This document shows positions 16,787 to 25,855 of a stretch of DNA of 64,000 nt, one piece after another (the first letter of the stretch is position 1; each line of letters begins with the position of its first letter). The translations under genes were made by a program, and so were the position numbers. The stretch is from Thermaurantimonas aggregans (GTDB lineage Bacteria; Bacteroidota; Bacteroidia; Flavobacteriales; Schleiferiaceae): the NCBI RefSeq assembly GCF_003851885.1, contig NZ_BHZE01000004.1:1-64000 (forward strand), read 5' to 3'. The notes beneath the pieces were generated by a model, which saw nothing but the letters and a program-made list of their open reading frames with translations, searched no databases and had not been told where the DNA came from.

Positions 16787-17425
16787 ATGCAAGAAATAGA
16801 CATCAAAAAAAGATTTCCAGAATTCGAAAACGAGCTTATAAAAGAAATGCTCGAACATGCCATCATACGCGACTTTATGGCAGGTGACTACATCATACAG
16901 TCAGGTCAGTATTTTAAACAATCTATGCTTGTGTATGAAGGCACTGTAAAATTGTACCGCGAAGGTCACGAAGGAAACGAGTTTTACCTGTACCACATCA
17001 AAGCAGGTGAACCCTGTGCCCTTAGTATGAGCTGCGCCATCAGACAAGAGCGCAGTGAGGTGATTGCCAAGGCCGTAACTGATTGCACACTCATCTTTAT
17101 TCCAGCTACCCTTACCGAAAAATGGATGACCACCTACCCCGGCTGGAACCGCTTTGTGCTCGACAGCTACAGAAAGCGCTTCGAAGAAATGCTCGAAACC
17201 ATCGACCAAATCTCCTTTAGAGCATTGGATGAGCGGCTTGAATTTTACCTGAAGCGCCAACGTGAAATATACGGGTCTAATGTGATTAATATTTCTCATC
17301 AGCAAATAGCCGACGAACTCAACTCTTCCAGAGAGGTCATCTCCCGTCTTCTTAAAAAAATGGAACAGCGCGGCTGGCTTGAACTTCACAGAAACCAGAT
17401 TGTTTTGTTGCCAAGTTTTAAGTAA
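16787..17425 (+). CDS. Crp/Fnr-family transcriptional regulator
   Basis: A 212-residue regulator with an N-terminal cyclic-nucleotide-binding-like barrel (about 1-130) and a C-terminal helix-turn-helix domain. The recognition region reads HQQIADELNSSREVISRLLK (about 167-186). No Fnr-type cluster of Cys ligands for an iron-sulfur centre is present in the N-terminal part, and the phosphate-binding Arg-Ser motif of cAMP-Crp is not evident, so the effector is unknown. This short type is common in Bacteroidota. It lies inside a co-oriented gene set with a peptidase and an esterase, which may be among its targets. Confidence 0.9.
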   Translation: MQEIDIKKRFPEFENELIKEMLEHAIIRDFMAGDYIIQSGQYFKQSMLVYEGTVKLYREGHEGNEFYLYHIKAGEPCALSMSCAIRQERSEVIAKAVTDCTLIFIPATLTEKWMTTYPGWNRFVLDSYRKRFEEMLETIDQISFRALDERLEFYLKRQREIYGSNVINISHQQIADELNSSREVISRLLKKMEQRGWLELHRNQIVLLPSFK

Positions 17426-17459
17426 TTGTTATTTTTACATCTCTAAAGCTTTAACTGCT

Positions 17460-18650
17460 ATGAAGAAAATCTACATGCTCAGCTCGGCGCTTTTTCTAGT
17501 TTTAACGCTTAATGGCCAGAGATACCTTAACGAGGTTTTTACACAATTAGATTCTATAAAAGACGTACAATACGGGCAGGCGATAGCATGGAACAACGAC
17601 ACCGTAAAACTGTATGTCGATATCTTCAAGCCAGCCAATGATTCTGCAACCAACAGACCTCTTATAATCCTTGCACACGGGGGCTCTTTCATAGCCGGAA
17701 ATCGACAAGATGAGTTCATTACCGACTTGTGCAGGCGATTTGCTCGCCGTGGGTATGTAACAGCCTCTATTTCTTACCGATTGGGTGTCAATCAGCAAAA
17801 CTTTTTGAATATTTCCGAAGAATTTATCATGGCTGCTATTAGAGGCACACAAGACTTCAACGCAGCTGTGCGCTTCTTCAAGAAATCAGCTACTCAAGGC
17901 AACCCATACGGAATTGATACAAACCGCCTGGTGGCAGGTGGCTACTCGGCTGGTAGCATAGCTGCGCTGCACTCTGTGTATCTGCGCGATACCAACGTGG
18001 TCACTCAACAAGTGCGATCACTGATTAAATTGCTTGGCGGAGTGGAAGGTAGCAGTGGAAATTCAGGGTTCAGTTCAGAATCGCATTTGGTGGTAAATAT
18101 CGCCGGTGCAGTGCTCGATACTCAAATCATCCTTCAGCAGTACGTGCGGCCTATTGTGAGTTTCCATGGCACCGTGGATAACACAGTGAAATTTGGAAGA
18201 GGCTTTGTACAAGTGAATGGTTTTAACATTCTGCAACTCGATGGGTCTAGCTTAATAGATGTGCGCGTTAAAAATCTCGGCTCTACAAGCTCTCTTTTTG
18301 CTTTTCAAAATGTAGATCACGACTTGCCTTACAACACTACTAGAAGAAACACTATAGTGACTGAAATGGCAAATTTCCTCTTTGCATGGCTGAATGGAAC
18401 TCTTGGCCAGAAAACATTTACCGATCTGCGAGTGGCTTATTATCCCAATCCTGCTCGAGAAATGCTCAACATTACGCTTGAAAAGTCAGCTGTGATCAAA
18501 ATTTACACCATCAATGGCCAACTTCTCAAAGAAATCTCTTGTACCGAAGGGGATAATGCCATCACTGTAGCTGACCTGCCGAGAGGTATGGTATTAGTAA
18601 CAATCCATGATGGTGTAAATACCGTAACAAACAAGTTGCTTTTACAATAA
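17460..18650 (+). CDS. Secreted alpha/beta-hydrolase (esterase-like) with T9SS sorting domain
   Basis: 396 residues. The signal peptide (1-20, ending TLNGQ) fixes the start at ATG 17460 and rules out the longer frame from 17379 that overlaps the regulator gene. The hydrolase core has ILAHGGSF for the oxyanion region and GYSAG as the nucleophile elbow carrying the catalytic Ser. A later HD in NVDHDLPY is a plausible catalytic His. The family resembles carboxylesterases and polyhydroxyalkanoate-depolymerase-like lipases. The last 70 residues form a type A T9SS sorting domain (YYPNPAREMLNI, YTINGQLL, LPRGMVLV), so the enzyme is exported to the surface or medium. The substrate is unknown. Confidence 0.87.
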   Translation: MKKIYMLSSALFLVLTLNGQRYLNEVFTQLDSIKDVQYGQAIAWNNDTVKLYVDIFKPANDSATNRPLIILAHGGSFIAGNRQDEFITDLCRRFARRGYVTASISYRLGVNQQNFLNISEEFIMAAIRGTQDFNAAVRFFKKSATQGNPYGIDTNRLVAGGYSAGSIAALHSVYLRDTNVVTQQVRSLIKLLGGVEGSSGNSGFSSESHLVVNIAGAVLDTQIILQQYVRPIVSFHGTVDNTVKFGRGFVQVNGFNILQLDGSSLIDVRVKNLGSTSSLFAFQNVDHDLPYNTTRRNTIVTEMANFLFAWLNGTLGQKTFTDLRVAYYPNPAREMLNITLEKSAVIKIYTINGQLLKEISCTEGDNAITVADLPRGMVLVTIHDGVNTVTNKLLLQ

Positions 18651-18680
18651 TTTAACAGGGAAGTCAAAACGAATTTTCTT

Positions 18681-18688
18681 TAGTTTTG
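18681..18688 (+). promoter_or_regulatory. -7 box of the tRNA-Arg promoter
   Basis: TAGTTTTG fits TAnnTTTG and is followed by CAGCC, so the segment reads TTTGCAGCC, as in the tRNA-Ala promoter. The expected transcript start near 18694 leaves a leader of about 33 nt with a small inverted repeat (AGCTCTT / AAGAGCT) before the tRNA. Confidence 0.65.
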
Positions 18689-18727
18689 CAGCCCTAAAAT
18701 TGAGCTCTTCTTAAAAAGAGCTTATAC

Positions 18728-18801
18728 GGTCCGGTAGCTCAGCTGGATAGAGCAACTGCCTTCTAAGCAGTAGGTCAAAGGTTCGAATCCTTTCCGGATC
18801 A
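18728..18801 (+). tRNA. tRNA-Arg (anticodon TCT)
   Basis: A 74-nt cloverleaf: acceptor GGTCCGG/CCGGATC (one G-T pair), D-arm GCTC/GAGC, anticodon stem ACTGC/GCAGT with loop CTTCTAA, and T-arm AAAGG/CCTTT with loop TTCGAAT. The anticodon TCT reads AGA/AGG arginine codons. The discriminator A is followed by CTT, so the 3' CCA is not encoded. Confidence 0.96.
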
Positions 18802-18817
18802 CTTTCATCAAATTTTT

Positions 18818-18848
18818 AAAGCTGCATTTTCGTTATGCAGCTTTTTTT
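18818..18848 (+). terminator. Intrinsic terminator after tRNA-Arg
   Basis: AAAGCTGCAT (18818-18827) pairs with ATGCAGCTTT (18835-18844) around a 7-nt loop and runs into a T tract on the plus strand. It ends the single-tRNA transcript. Confidence 0.85.
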
Positions 18849-18964
18849 ATTTCAAAATTTTTTTTAAAAACAATTGATTCAGAAAATTTTCTGATCGATA
18901 AAGAAGCTAAATTTTTTCATATTTATTCTTTTCAAATACAGTTTATAGGTTCTTTGATAGAAAT

Positions 18965-18986
18965 AAAAAACCCGGCAATAGCCGGG
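18965..18986 (-). terminator. Intrinsic terminator after sodA
   Basis: CCCGGC (18971-18976) pairs with GCCGGG (18981-18986) around a 4-nt loop. On the minus strand it is followed by TTTTTTATTT. It lies 22 nt past the sodA stop. The AT-rich stretch between this and the tRNA-Arg terminator holds nothing else recognisable. Confidence 0.88.
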
Positions 18987-19008
18987 CTTAAATTTGTTAT
19001 TAATTAGA

Positions 19009-19620
19009 TTATTTCATTGCTTCCTGGTATCTGCGGCTTACTTCTGGCCAGTTAACCACATTCCAGAAGGCAGCAATGTACTCAGGTCTGCGGTTTTGAT
19101 ATTTTAAATAATAGGCGTGTTCCCAAACATCAAGACCCAGAATTGGAGTACCGCGCTGTTCAGCGACGTCCATCAGAGGGTTGTCTTGATTAGGAGTGCT
19201 TGTGATGAAGAGCTTTTTGTCAGGACCTACGCAGAGCCATGCCCATCCTGAGCCGAAACGAGAAGCCGCTGCCTTGTTAAACTCTTCTTTCATCTTGTCA
19301 AAAGAGCCAAAGGTTTTGTCAATAGCAGCAGCAAGTTCACCGGTAGGAACTCCACCGCCGTTTGGCGACATGATAAGCCAAAACATGGAGTGGTTGTAGT
19401 GTCCACCGCCATTGTTGCGCACGGCTACAGGCAGCTTGCTCACAATAGCCATAAGCTCTTCGATGGTTTTATTTTCGAACTCTGTGCCCTGAATGGCGGC
19501 ATTCAGATTATTAACATAGGCTGCGTGGTGCTTGCCATGATGAATTTCCATGGTCATGGCGTCAATGTGCGGTTCGAGAGCCGCTTTGTCGTAAGGCAAA
19601 TTAGGAAGTGTAAAAGCCAT
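19009..19620 (-). CDS. sodA: Superoxide dismutase (Fe/Mn family)
   Basis: A 203-residue cytoplasmic enzyme that converts superoxide to hydrogen peroxide and oxygen. The metal ligands fit the family: a His in [10 protein letters not shown], a His in NHSMFW, and Asp and His in DVWEHAYY. The usual NGGG and GSGWAWL segments are present. Fe and Mn preference cannot be read reliably. The start at ATG 19620 ([12 protein letters not shown]) matches the family N-terminus; the longer frame to 19653 adds residues lying across the promoter. It is a single-gene unit with its own promoter and terminator. Confidence 0.96.
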   Translation of the reverse strand: MAFTLPNLPYDKAALEPHIDAMTMEIHHGKHHAAYVNNLNAAIQGTEFENKTIEELMAIVSKLPVAVRNNGGGHYNHSMFWLIMSPNGGGVPTGELAAAIDKTFGSFDKMKEEFNKAAASRFGSGWAWLCVGPDKKLFITSTPNQDNPLMDVAEQRGTPILGLDVWEHAYYLKYQNRRPEYIAAFWNVVNWPEVSRRYQEAMK

Positions 19621-19650
19621 TTTATTCGGTTTTAAGTTTAAAAATCGAAA

Positions 19651-19658
19651 CAAAGGTA
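19651..19658 (-). promoter_or_regulatory. -7 box of the sodA promoter
   Basis: On the minus strand this reads TACCTTTG, an exact TAnnTTTG match 30 nt before the sodA ATG. The predicted transcript start is near 19645. Confidence 0.6.
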
Positions 19659-19710
19659 AAATTCAAAAAGTTTATCCAGCTATTGAATCTGTCAATCTCA
19701 TATCGATGGC

Positions 19711-20580
19711 TCAGGTTCTAAATTTTAAGAGATTCAATAAATATTGACCATATCCACTCTTCAAGAGAGGAGCGGCTGCCTTTTCTAATTGTTCATCGGT
19801 AATAAATCCCTTACGCCAGGCAATCTCTTCTATACATCCGATTTTCAATCCCTGGCGTTCTTCAATCACTTGCACAAATTGCCCTGCTTGCATTAAGGAA
19901 GTGAATGTGCCGGTGTCGAGCCAAGCTGTGCCGCGTTCTAGCTTTCGCACCTCTAGGCGGCCTTGGCGAAGGTATTCGTTGTTTACATCGGTAATTTCGT
20001 ATTCACCCCTGGCGCTAGGTTTAATCTCGGATGCAATTTTCACAACATCGTTGTCGTAGAAATACAGACCCGGCACAGCGTAATTCGACTTGGGATGCTT
20101 GGGTTTTTCTTCAATAGAAATAACTCGGTTATTTTCATCAAACTCTACAACCCCATATCGCTCAGGGTCGCTCACGTGGTAGGCGAAGACGATACCACCT
20201 TTTGGATTTTCACAAGTGGCCAGAAGTCGTCCCATTCCCTGTCCATAAAAAATATTGTCTCCTAAAACAAGAGCTGCGCTGTCGTTTCCAATAAAATCCT
20301 TTCCCAACACAAAAGCCTGTGCAAGTCCGTTGGGTTCGTGTTGCACGGTGTATTGAAAGTTACAACCTATGCGGCTACCGTCGCCAAGCAGCCTGTGGAA
20401 AAGGGGGGCATCGTGAGGCGTGGTGATGATCAAAATATCGCGAATACCCGCCAAAAGCAAGGTAGAAAGAGGATAATACACCATCGGTTTGTCGTATACT
20501 GGCATCAGCTGTTTACTTATGGCCAATGTAAGCGGGTGAAGACGTGTGCCGCTACCTCCGGCCAAAACAATTCCTTTCAT
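19711..20580 (-). CDS. rmlA: Glucose-1-phosphate thymidylyltransferase
   Basis: 289 residues, the normal RmlA length. It joins dTTP and glucose-1-phosphate to give dTDP-glucose, the first step toward dTDP-L-rhamnose and other dTDP-sugars of cell-surface polysaccharides. The nucleotide-binding signature [11 protein letters not shown] lies at the N-terminus, with the [11 protein letters not shown] lysine motif and LGDNIFYG in the core. The next enzyme, RmlB, is at 40846-41898 on the other strand; rmlC and rmlD are not in the window. It stands alone between sodA and tRNA-Ala. Confidence 0.95.
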   Translation of the reverse strand: MKGIVLAGGSGTRLHPLTLAISKQLMPVYDKPMVYYPLSTLLLAGIRDILIITTPHDAPLFHRLLGDGSRIGCNFQYTVQHEPNGLAQAFVLGKDFIGNDSAALVLGDNIFYGQGMGRLLATCENPKGGIVFAYHVSDPERYGVVEFDENNRVISIEEKPKHPKSNYAVPGLYFYDNDVVKIASEIKPSARGEYEITDVNNEYLRQGRLEVRKLERGTAWLDTGTFTSLMQAGQFVQVIEERQGLKIGCIEEIAWRKGFITDEQLEKAAAPLLKSGYGQYLLNLLKFRT

Positions 20581-20697
20581 ATTACTCTATTTACGAGGTG
20601 AAAGTAGTGTGAAAGAAAGAAAATCGCACAAAAATTCAGTACTAAACAGAAGAATTTTAAAGTTCATAATTTTACTTTACGTTAATGATCGTATTTG

Positions 20698-20705
20698 TAT
20701 ATTTG
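20698..20705 (+). promoter_or_regulatory. -7 box of the tRNA-Ala promoter
   Basis: TATATTTG is an exact TAnnTTTG match. It is followed by CAGCC, the same extension as at tRNA-Arg. The predicted transcript start is about 12 nt before the tRNA. TTTA at 20676-20679 sits at the -33 distance. Confidence 0.65.
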
Positions 20706-20723
20706 CAGCCGCTTAAAACAAAT

Positions 20724-20797
20724 GGGGAATTAGCTCAGCTGGCTAGAGCGCTACAATGGCATTGTAGAGGTCATCGGTTCGACTCCGATATTCTCCA
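20724..20797 (+). tRNA. tRNA-Ala (anticodon GGC)
   Basis: A 74-nt cloverleaf: acceptor GGGGAAT/ATTCTCC, D-arm GCTC/GAGC, anticodon stem CTACA/TGTAG with loop ATGGCAT, and T-arm ATCGG/CCGAT with loop TTCGACT. The anticodon GGC reads GCC/GCT. No CCA is encoded. Confidence 0.96.
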
Positions 20798-20810
20798 CAT
20801 GGTTATGTGA

Positions 20811-20837
20811 ATCCGCCTTTACCTGGCGGGTTTTTTT
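20811..20837 (+). terminator. Intrinsic terminator after tRNA-Ala
   Basis: ATCCGCC (20811-20817) pairs with GGCGGGT (20825-20831), with one G-T pair, and runs into seven T residues on the plus strand. Between this and the TPR gene (about 265 nt) I see only AT-rich sequence with no clear element. Confidence 0.8.
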
Positions 20838-21102
20838 ATTTTGTGCTGAAAACTTGTACCTTTTAACAAATGAGCTTGGTCCATCACCTGCAAAATTTAA
20901 ATAATGTAATAATTTTTTGATTATTAAAGTTTAACGCCTTTCATCGTCAAACTTTTTTTTCAATTATTACCCATATTTCACAAAATTTTGGTTCGTAGGT
21001 ATACGATTTTAATTTTTAAAAGAGTTAATCGTTTTACGGTACTTGTGTTTTGAAAATAGTTATTCGATTGAACTACTTTTACCCCAAAAATTTGCTTTTA
21101 GT

Positions 21103-24100
21103 GTGAAAAAAGCTATTGCCAGAATTCTTGGACTCATCCTGGCGTTTGCTGCAGGTGAAGTAAAGAGCCAACTTACGGAAATTCAACGTACACCAGAAGC
21201 TGACTTTCAAACCGGAATATTTTACATCCAACAAAACATGTATGGCGCTGCTCGCGATGTGTTTACACGGCTATTGGATGACAACAAAAATCTTACGGCT
21301 GATCAGCGGCTCAATGCGGAATACTATCGCGCCATTGCAGCCGTTCAGATGCTGCACCCTGATGGAGAATTTTTGTTGGAAAAATTTATTCAAGACTATG
21401 AAACCAGCGCTAAAGCCAATGAAGCAAGGCTGTATATGGGTGATTTTCTGTTTAAAAACCGCCAATACAAGCGCGCGGTAAAGTACTATCAGCAGGCTGA
21501 CTGGACGCTGATGAATGCTGCCGAACGGGCAAAAATTCAATTTCAGTACGGTTATTCCCTTTTTTCAACGGATGATCAGGACGGAGCCGAAAAGCAATTT
21601 GCAGCTGTGAAGGATGGCAAGTCGCAGTATGCCGCTCCTGCCTTGTACTACTATGCCTACATATGCTACATGAAAGAGCGATACGACGAGGCTTTGGTAA
21701 ACTTCGAAAAGCTGCGCAACGACAAGAATTTCGGCGGAATGGTACCCTATTATCTAGCTCATATTTATTACAAAAAAGGCGAATATGACAAATTGCTCGC
21801 CGTGGGCAAAGAGATCTTGGAAGGCGATGAGCCTGCTCGAGCCTCAGAGATTGCCAAATTAGTGGCCGATGCCTACTATCGACGCAAGGATTACAAAAAT
21901 GCACTCACTTATTACACCAAATTTTTGGAAAAAGGTGGTAAGCCTTCGCAAACAGATTATTACGAAATCGGCTACACCTACTATCAACTCGGCAAATACA
22001 GCGAGGCTGTGCAATTTTTTAATAAGATTACCAATGCCCGTGAAGAAATTGCCCAGAATGCGCACTACATGCTCGGCGACTGCTACCTGAAGCTTGGCAT
22101 GCGACAAGAGGCTGCAGGTGCCTTCAAAGCAGCTGCGCGAAGCGACAAAAACCTAGAAGTACAAGAAGATGCTTTCTACAACTTTGTGAAAATCAACTAC
22201 ACCGAAACTTCTCCCTTTCAAAACCCAATTGAAGCCGCTGAAGAATATTTGAAACTCTTCCCTCAAAGCCGTCATAGCAAAGAAATAAACCGACTGCTTG
22301 CAAGCCTGTACAGCAACAGTAGCGATTACGCTAGAGCAGCTGTTGCCCTTGAGCAGGCTGGCCTCGATTCACCGGAGATGCGCGAAGCCTGGCAACGCGT
22401 ACAGTACTTCTTGGGCGTGCGCAGCTATACAAGCCGTCAATATGCTCAGGCCATTACCCACTTCAAGCGCAGTCTCGAGCAGCCATTAAACCCGCGCTTT
22501 ACTGCCTTGGCTTATTACTGGATGGGCGAAACCTACTATCAACTAATGGAGTACGACGCTGCGCTGAATGCATTTAACCAATTTGCTTCCACTCCTCAAG
22601 CGTCGCTGTTAGCAGAGTTTCCTAATCATTACTACAACAAAGCTTATTGCTATCTCAAAAAACAACAATTTGCGCAAGCTGCGACTGAATTTAGAAAGTT
22701 TCTCACCGAAAAAAACCTTACGGCAGCCCGCAGGCGCGATGCACTGCTGCGCACAGGCGATGCTTATATGATGATCAACCAATTCGAACTCGCACAAGAC
22801 TTTTACTCATGTGCTGAAGCTGCTGGTGCAGATCCTGACTACACGCGCTTTCAGAGAGCTCTGGCTTTAGGATTACTCAACAAAAACGATGAAAAAATTC
22901 AGGTACTCAGAAAGCTGATAGAGTCAAGTTCTAACGACAATACACGGGCTGCAGCGCGTATGGAACTGGGCAATACCTGGCTGCTAGTAGACCGATTTAC
23001 AGAAGCAGCTGGGGCTTTTGACGAATTTATAAAGTTTCATCCGAGGCATCCGCAAGTGCGCCGTGCCCTTATGAGCAAAGCACTTGCGCTGAAAAACGCG
23101 CGACGCTTCGACGAAGCCCTTACAATTCTTAAAAACTTGGTAGCACAATATCCTGAATCGCCTGAAGCCGCCGAAGCCATCGGATTTGCGCGCATTATCT
23201 ATGCCGAAACCAATCGCATGGGCGAATACGTGGATTGGGTAGATCGCAACAAGCTCGGCAATATATCGCGCGGGCAGCTCGACTCATCGCTTTACAACAA
23301 CGCCTACGAGCTATACAGCATGCAGCGCTGGCAAGAAGCCGCACAAGGTTTTGACGAGTATCTACGCCGTTTTCCGGAAGGTATCTTCGTTCAGCGTGCT
23401 GAAAATTTTATGGCCGACAGCTATTGGAGGCTCAACCGCCGTGCCGATGCTGTACAGATTTACGAACGAATAGCGAGCAAACCTAATCATGCCTATTTCG
23501 AAAATGCCTCAATGCGCGCTGGCAGCTACTACTTCGACCAAAAAGATTGGCCTTCAGCTCGCAGGATGTATCAACAGATCGCCGACCTGAGCAATGCTCG
23601 CGAAAGCAATCGCCACATTGCTGAAAACCAGCTTCTGCGAATTGCCTATCAAATGGGCGATTGGAACGAATGCCAAAACCTGGCCGACCAAATTCTGCAG
23701 CGTCGTGACCTTGATCAAGCGTTGAGCCAAGAAGCTACCTTCTACAGAGCACTGGCTCTATTCAATCGCCAGCAACAGGCGCTGGCCGTAGCTGACTTTG
23801 AAACCCTGGCTCGTTCTGGCAGCGGCATTTACAAGGCAGAAAGCATGTATTATTTAGCCTTACACTACTACATCCAGCAGCGCTACTCAGACTCTAAAAA
23901 GCTGGTGTATTACCTTGTAGAAGACTTTCCTGAAAACATTCAGCTGCGCGACCGTGCACTCATCTTACTGGCACGCAACTTTATTGCTGAGCGCGACTAT
24001 TTTCAAGCCGACTTTTCTTTGGATTTTGTCATCAAATCAAATTCATCACCTGATCTTGTAAACGAAGCTCGTGCACTAAAAAACGACATTAAAAACTTTA

Positions 24101-24114
24101 CCCAGAAAAAATAA
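21103..24114 (+). CDS. Exported TPR-repeat protein of about 1000 residues
   Basis: With the start at GTG 21103 the product has 1003 residues and a clear signal peptide (KKAIARILGLILAF, ending KSQ). The TTG start at 21043 would bury that signal under 20 extra residues. The rest is a long array of helical TPR-type repeats, for example YYEIGYTYYQLGKYSEAVQF and ALAYYWMGETYYQLMEYDAA, with no enzymatic domain. There is no lipobox, so it differs from the T9SS lipoprotein PorW/SprE. It is probably a periplasmic scaffold. An outer-membrane barrel (11-nt gap) and FtsE follow in the same direction, which suggests an envelope or division role. Confidence 0.85.
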   Translation: MKKAIARILGLILAFAAGEVKSQLTEIQRTPEADFQTGIFYIQQNMYGAARDVFTRLLDDNKNLTADQRLNAEYYRAIAAVQMLHPDGEFLLEKFIQDYETSAKANEARLYMGDFLFKNRQYKRAVKYYQQADWTLMNAAERAKIQFQYGYSLFSTDDQDGAEKQFAAVKDGKSQYAAPALYYYAYICYMKERYDEALVNFEKLRNDKNFGGMVPYYLAHIYYKKGEYDKLLAVGKEILEGDEPARASEIAKLVADAYYRRKDYKNALTYYTKFLEKGGKPSQTDYYEIGYTYYQLGKYSEAVQFFNKITNAREEIAQNAHYMLGDCYLKLGMRQEAAGAFKAAARSDKNLEVQEDAFYNFVKINYTETSPFQNPIEAAEEYLKLFPQSRHSKEINRLLASLYSNSSDYARAAVALEQAGLDSPEMREAWQRVQYFLGVRSYTSRQYAQAITHFKRSLEQPLNPRFTALAYYWMGETYYQLMEYDAALNAFNQFASTPQASLLAEFPNHYYNKAYCYLKKQQFAQAATEFRKFLTEKNLTAARRRDALLRTGDAYMMINQFELAQDFYSCAEAAGADPDYTRFQRALALGLLNKNDEKIQVLRKLIESSSNDNTRAAARMELGNTWLLVDRFTEAAGAFDEFIKFHPRHPQVRRALMSKALALKNARRFDEALTILKNLVAQYPESPEAAEAIGFARIIYAETNRMGEYVDWVDRNKLGNISRGQLDSSLYNNAYELYSMQRWQEAAQGFDEYLRRFPEGIFVQRAENFMADSYWRLNRRADAVQIYERIASKPNHAYFENASMRAGSYYFDQKDWPSARRMYQQIADLSNARESNRHIAENQLLRIAYQMGDWNECQNLADQILQRRDLDQALSQEATFYRALALFNRQQQALAVADFETLARSGSGIYKAESMYYLALHYYIQQRYSDSKKLVYYLVEDFPENIQLRDRALILLARNFIAERDYFQADFSLDFVIKSNSSPDLVNEARALKNDIKNFTQKK

Positions 24115-24125
24115 TCTGCCGGTAC

Positions 24126-25847
24126 ATGAAAATTAAAGCATTCACCAGAATAGCTCTGACTGTTGCACATCTAACCGCTTTTGGTCAAAACGAAAATCTC
24201 GGACAGATAAAACTCGAGGTAATCGGCTCTTATAAAGCCACAATCGAAGATGCCCAAAAGCTTAACGATCTACCGCGTACTGAAGACACAGCCCGAAGCC
24301 GAGTTCCAGTAAAATTTGAGATTAAACCCATCGTTTTAGCTACAGATTACACCCCAGAACCCCTAAAGCCGGCGCGCATCAGCAAGTCGGCCATTGAGCC
24401 GGTTCCTCGTACCTTCGTGCGCATAGGAGCAGGGTTATACGCCACACCTCTGGCCGAAGTGCGCTATGACAGCGATCGCTCTCGAAACAACGCCTTTGGT
24501 GCCGGATTCAACCACTACTCTACCCGCACCGGTGTTCGCAATATCGTTTTTGAAAACAATGGCCTATCTACCACCTCCGGTTCGGTGTATTATAGGCATT
24601 TTTTCACCAATTACAGTCTGGGGGCTTCTACCGACCTTGAGTACGATCGAGTAAAGTACTATGGACTGCCGAAACTTGCATTACCGCCTGTTGACACTTT
24701 CAGGGCAGGTGATCCGGCCATTCAAAGCTATCTGATCTCAACTACCAGGGTAGATGCCACCCGTTTGGTGCCCGTCAGCCAGTTTGCAATGACCAATTTG
24801 GGATTTCGCTTTGACTTTCTGCGCGATCGATATGACATAGCCGAACTGCACGCAGCTCTGCCAATTGACTTTAGACTAAAGCGCACAGATAATCGAAATC
24901 TCAACCTTCGCCTGGCCTACGAACACATGCAGCACTACAATACACAAAATGATTTAGCTATGGCCTTCAGTGCCAATGTGATTCGGGTGCGCCCTGCCAT
25001 GAATTTTTCGAAAGACGAATGGCAGTTTGACCTGGGACTCAATATGGTACTGAGCAACTATGTTCGAAAAAATCTGATTTCTATCGATCCCAAGGAACCC
25101 GATGAAATGTACTTTTTTATTTTTCCTGAAGGTCGGTTCAAATTACCTGTGATTACTGACGTGCTTGAATTCGACGGGATGCTCTCTTTTGATTATCAGC
25201 TCAATACTTTGAGAACTCTAAGCCGTCAGTGGCTATTTATCAGTCCAGGTATAGAGCTCGATTACACCCAAAAGGTGCAAGCTCAGGTTGGAATGTCAGG
25301 TCTAATCTTTCCCGGGGCAAGTTATCACCTCAGTGCCGGTTACATCGACTGGCGTAACCTGCCTATCTTTTACAGAAGTCCTTTTTATTACACTACACCG
25401 CAAGACATTCAGGGTGTAGAAGTACTTTACCTCGATGGCAATCAAGTACCTTTACAGGCCAAACTCGCCATTAAGCTTACAAAAAACATTGATGCAGAAG
25501 GTATAGTAAACTATAACCACTACGAAATGAAAGGTGGAAAGGCCTGGCACTTGCCGAATTGGCGAAATGAAATTAAGCTCAAATATTCTAATGGAAACTC
25601 TTTTGACCTGGGCTTCGATGTCTTTTTTATCGGCGAACGAACTGCCTTCGACCAGTCATTGAACACGGCTATTAGTGCCCGATTAAGGCCGTACACCGAT
25701 GCCAACATGCACCTCAATTATCACTTCAGCAAGCAAATGAGTTTTTTCCTGACAATCAATAATATGTTTTTTAACGCCTATGAGCACTACCTTGGCTATC
25801 CGGCTCAGCAGTTTTTGGCCATAGCGGGTGCTGTGTACAAACTTTAA
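24126..25847 (+). CDS. Outer-membrane beta-barrel protein (TonB-receptor-like barrel without a clear plug)
   Basis: 573 residues. A weak signal peptide (about 1-21, ending LTAFGQ) is followed by a polar stretch of about 70 residues and then by many amphipathic strands ending in AIAGAVYKL, typical of a barrel. It is shorter than a full TonB-dependent receptor, and neither a TonB box nor a plug domain is evident. Co-transcription with the TPR gene (11 nt upstream) and ftsE (8 nt downstream) is likely from the spacing. The TPR protein may be its periplasmic partner; this is inference. Confidence 0.75.
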   Translation: MKIKAFTRIALTVAHLTAFGQNENLGQIKLEVIGSYKATIEDAQKLNDLPRTEDTARSRVPVKFEIKPIVLATDYTPEPLKPARISKSAIEPVPRTFVRIGAGLYATPLAEVRYDSDRSRNNAFGAGFNHYSTRTGVRNIVFENNGLSTTSGSVYYRHFFTNYSLGASTDLEYDRVKYYGLPKLALPPVDTFRAGDPAIQSYLISTTRVDATRLVPVSQFAMTNLGFRFDFLRDRYDIAELHAALPIDFRLKRTDNRNLNLRLAYEHMQHYNTQNDLAMAFSANVIRVRPAMNFSKDEWQFDLGLNMVLSNYVRKNLISIDPKEPDEMYFFIFPEGRFKLPVITDVLEFDGMLSFDYQLNTLRTLSRQWLFISPGIELDYTQKVQAQVGMSGLIFPGASYHLSAGYIDWRNLPIFYRSPFYYTTPQDIQGVEVLYLDGNQVPLQAKLAIKLTKNIDAEGIVNYNHYEMKGGKAWHLPNWRNEIKLKYSNGNSFDLGFDVFFIGERTAFDQSLNTAISARLRPYTDANMHLNYHFSKQMSFFLTINNMFFNAYEHYLGYPAQQFLAIAGAVYKL

Positions 25848-25855
25848 TATTGTTA

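Noticed and set aside
21043-21102. TTG start adding 20 residues to the TPR protein
   Set aside because: GTG at 21103 places a standard signal peptide at the N-terminus.
21103-24114. TPR protein as the T9SS component PorW/SprE
   Set aside because: Those proteins are lipoproteins; this one has a signal peptide without a lipobox Cys, and no other T9SS machinery gene is near.
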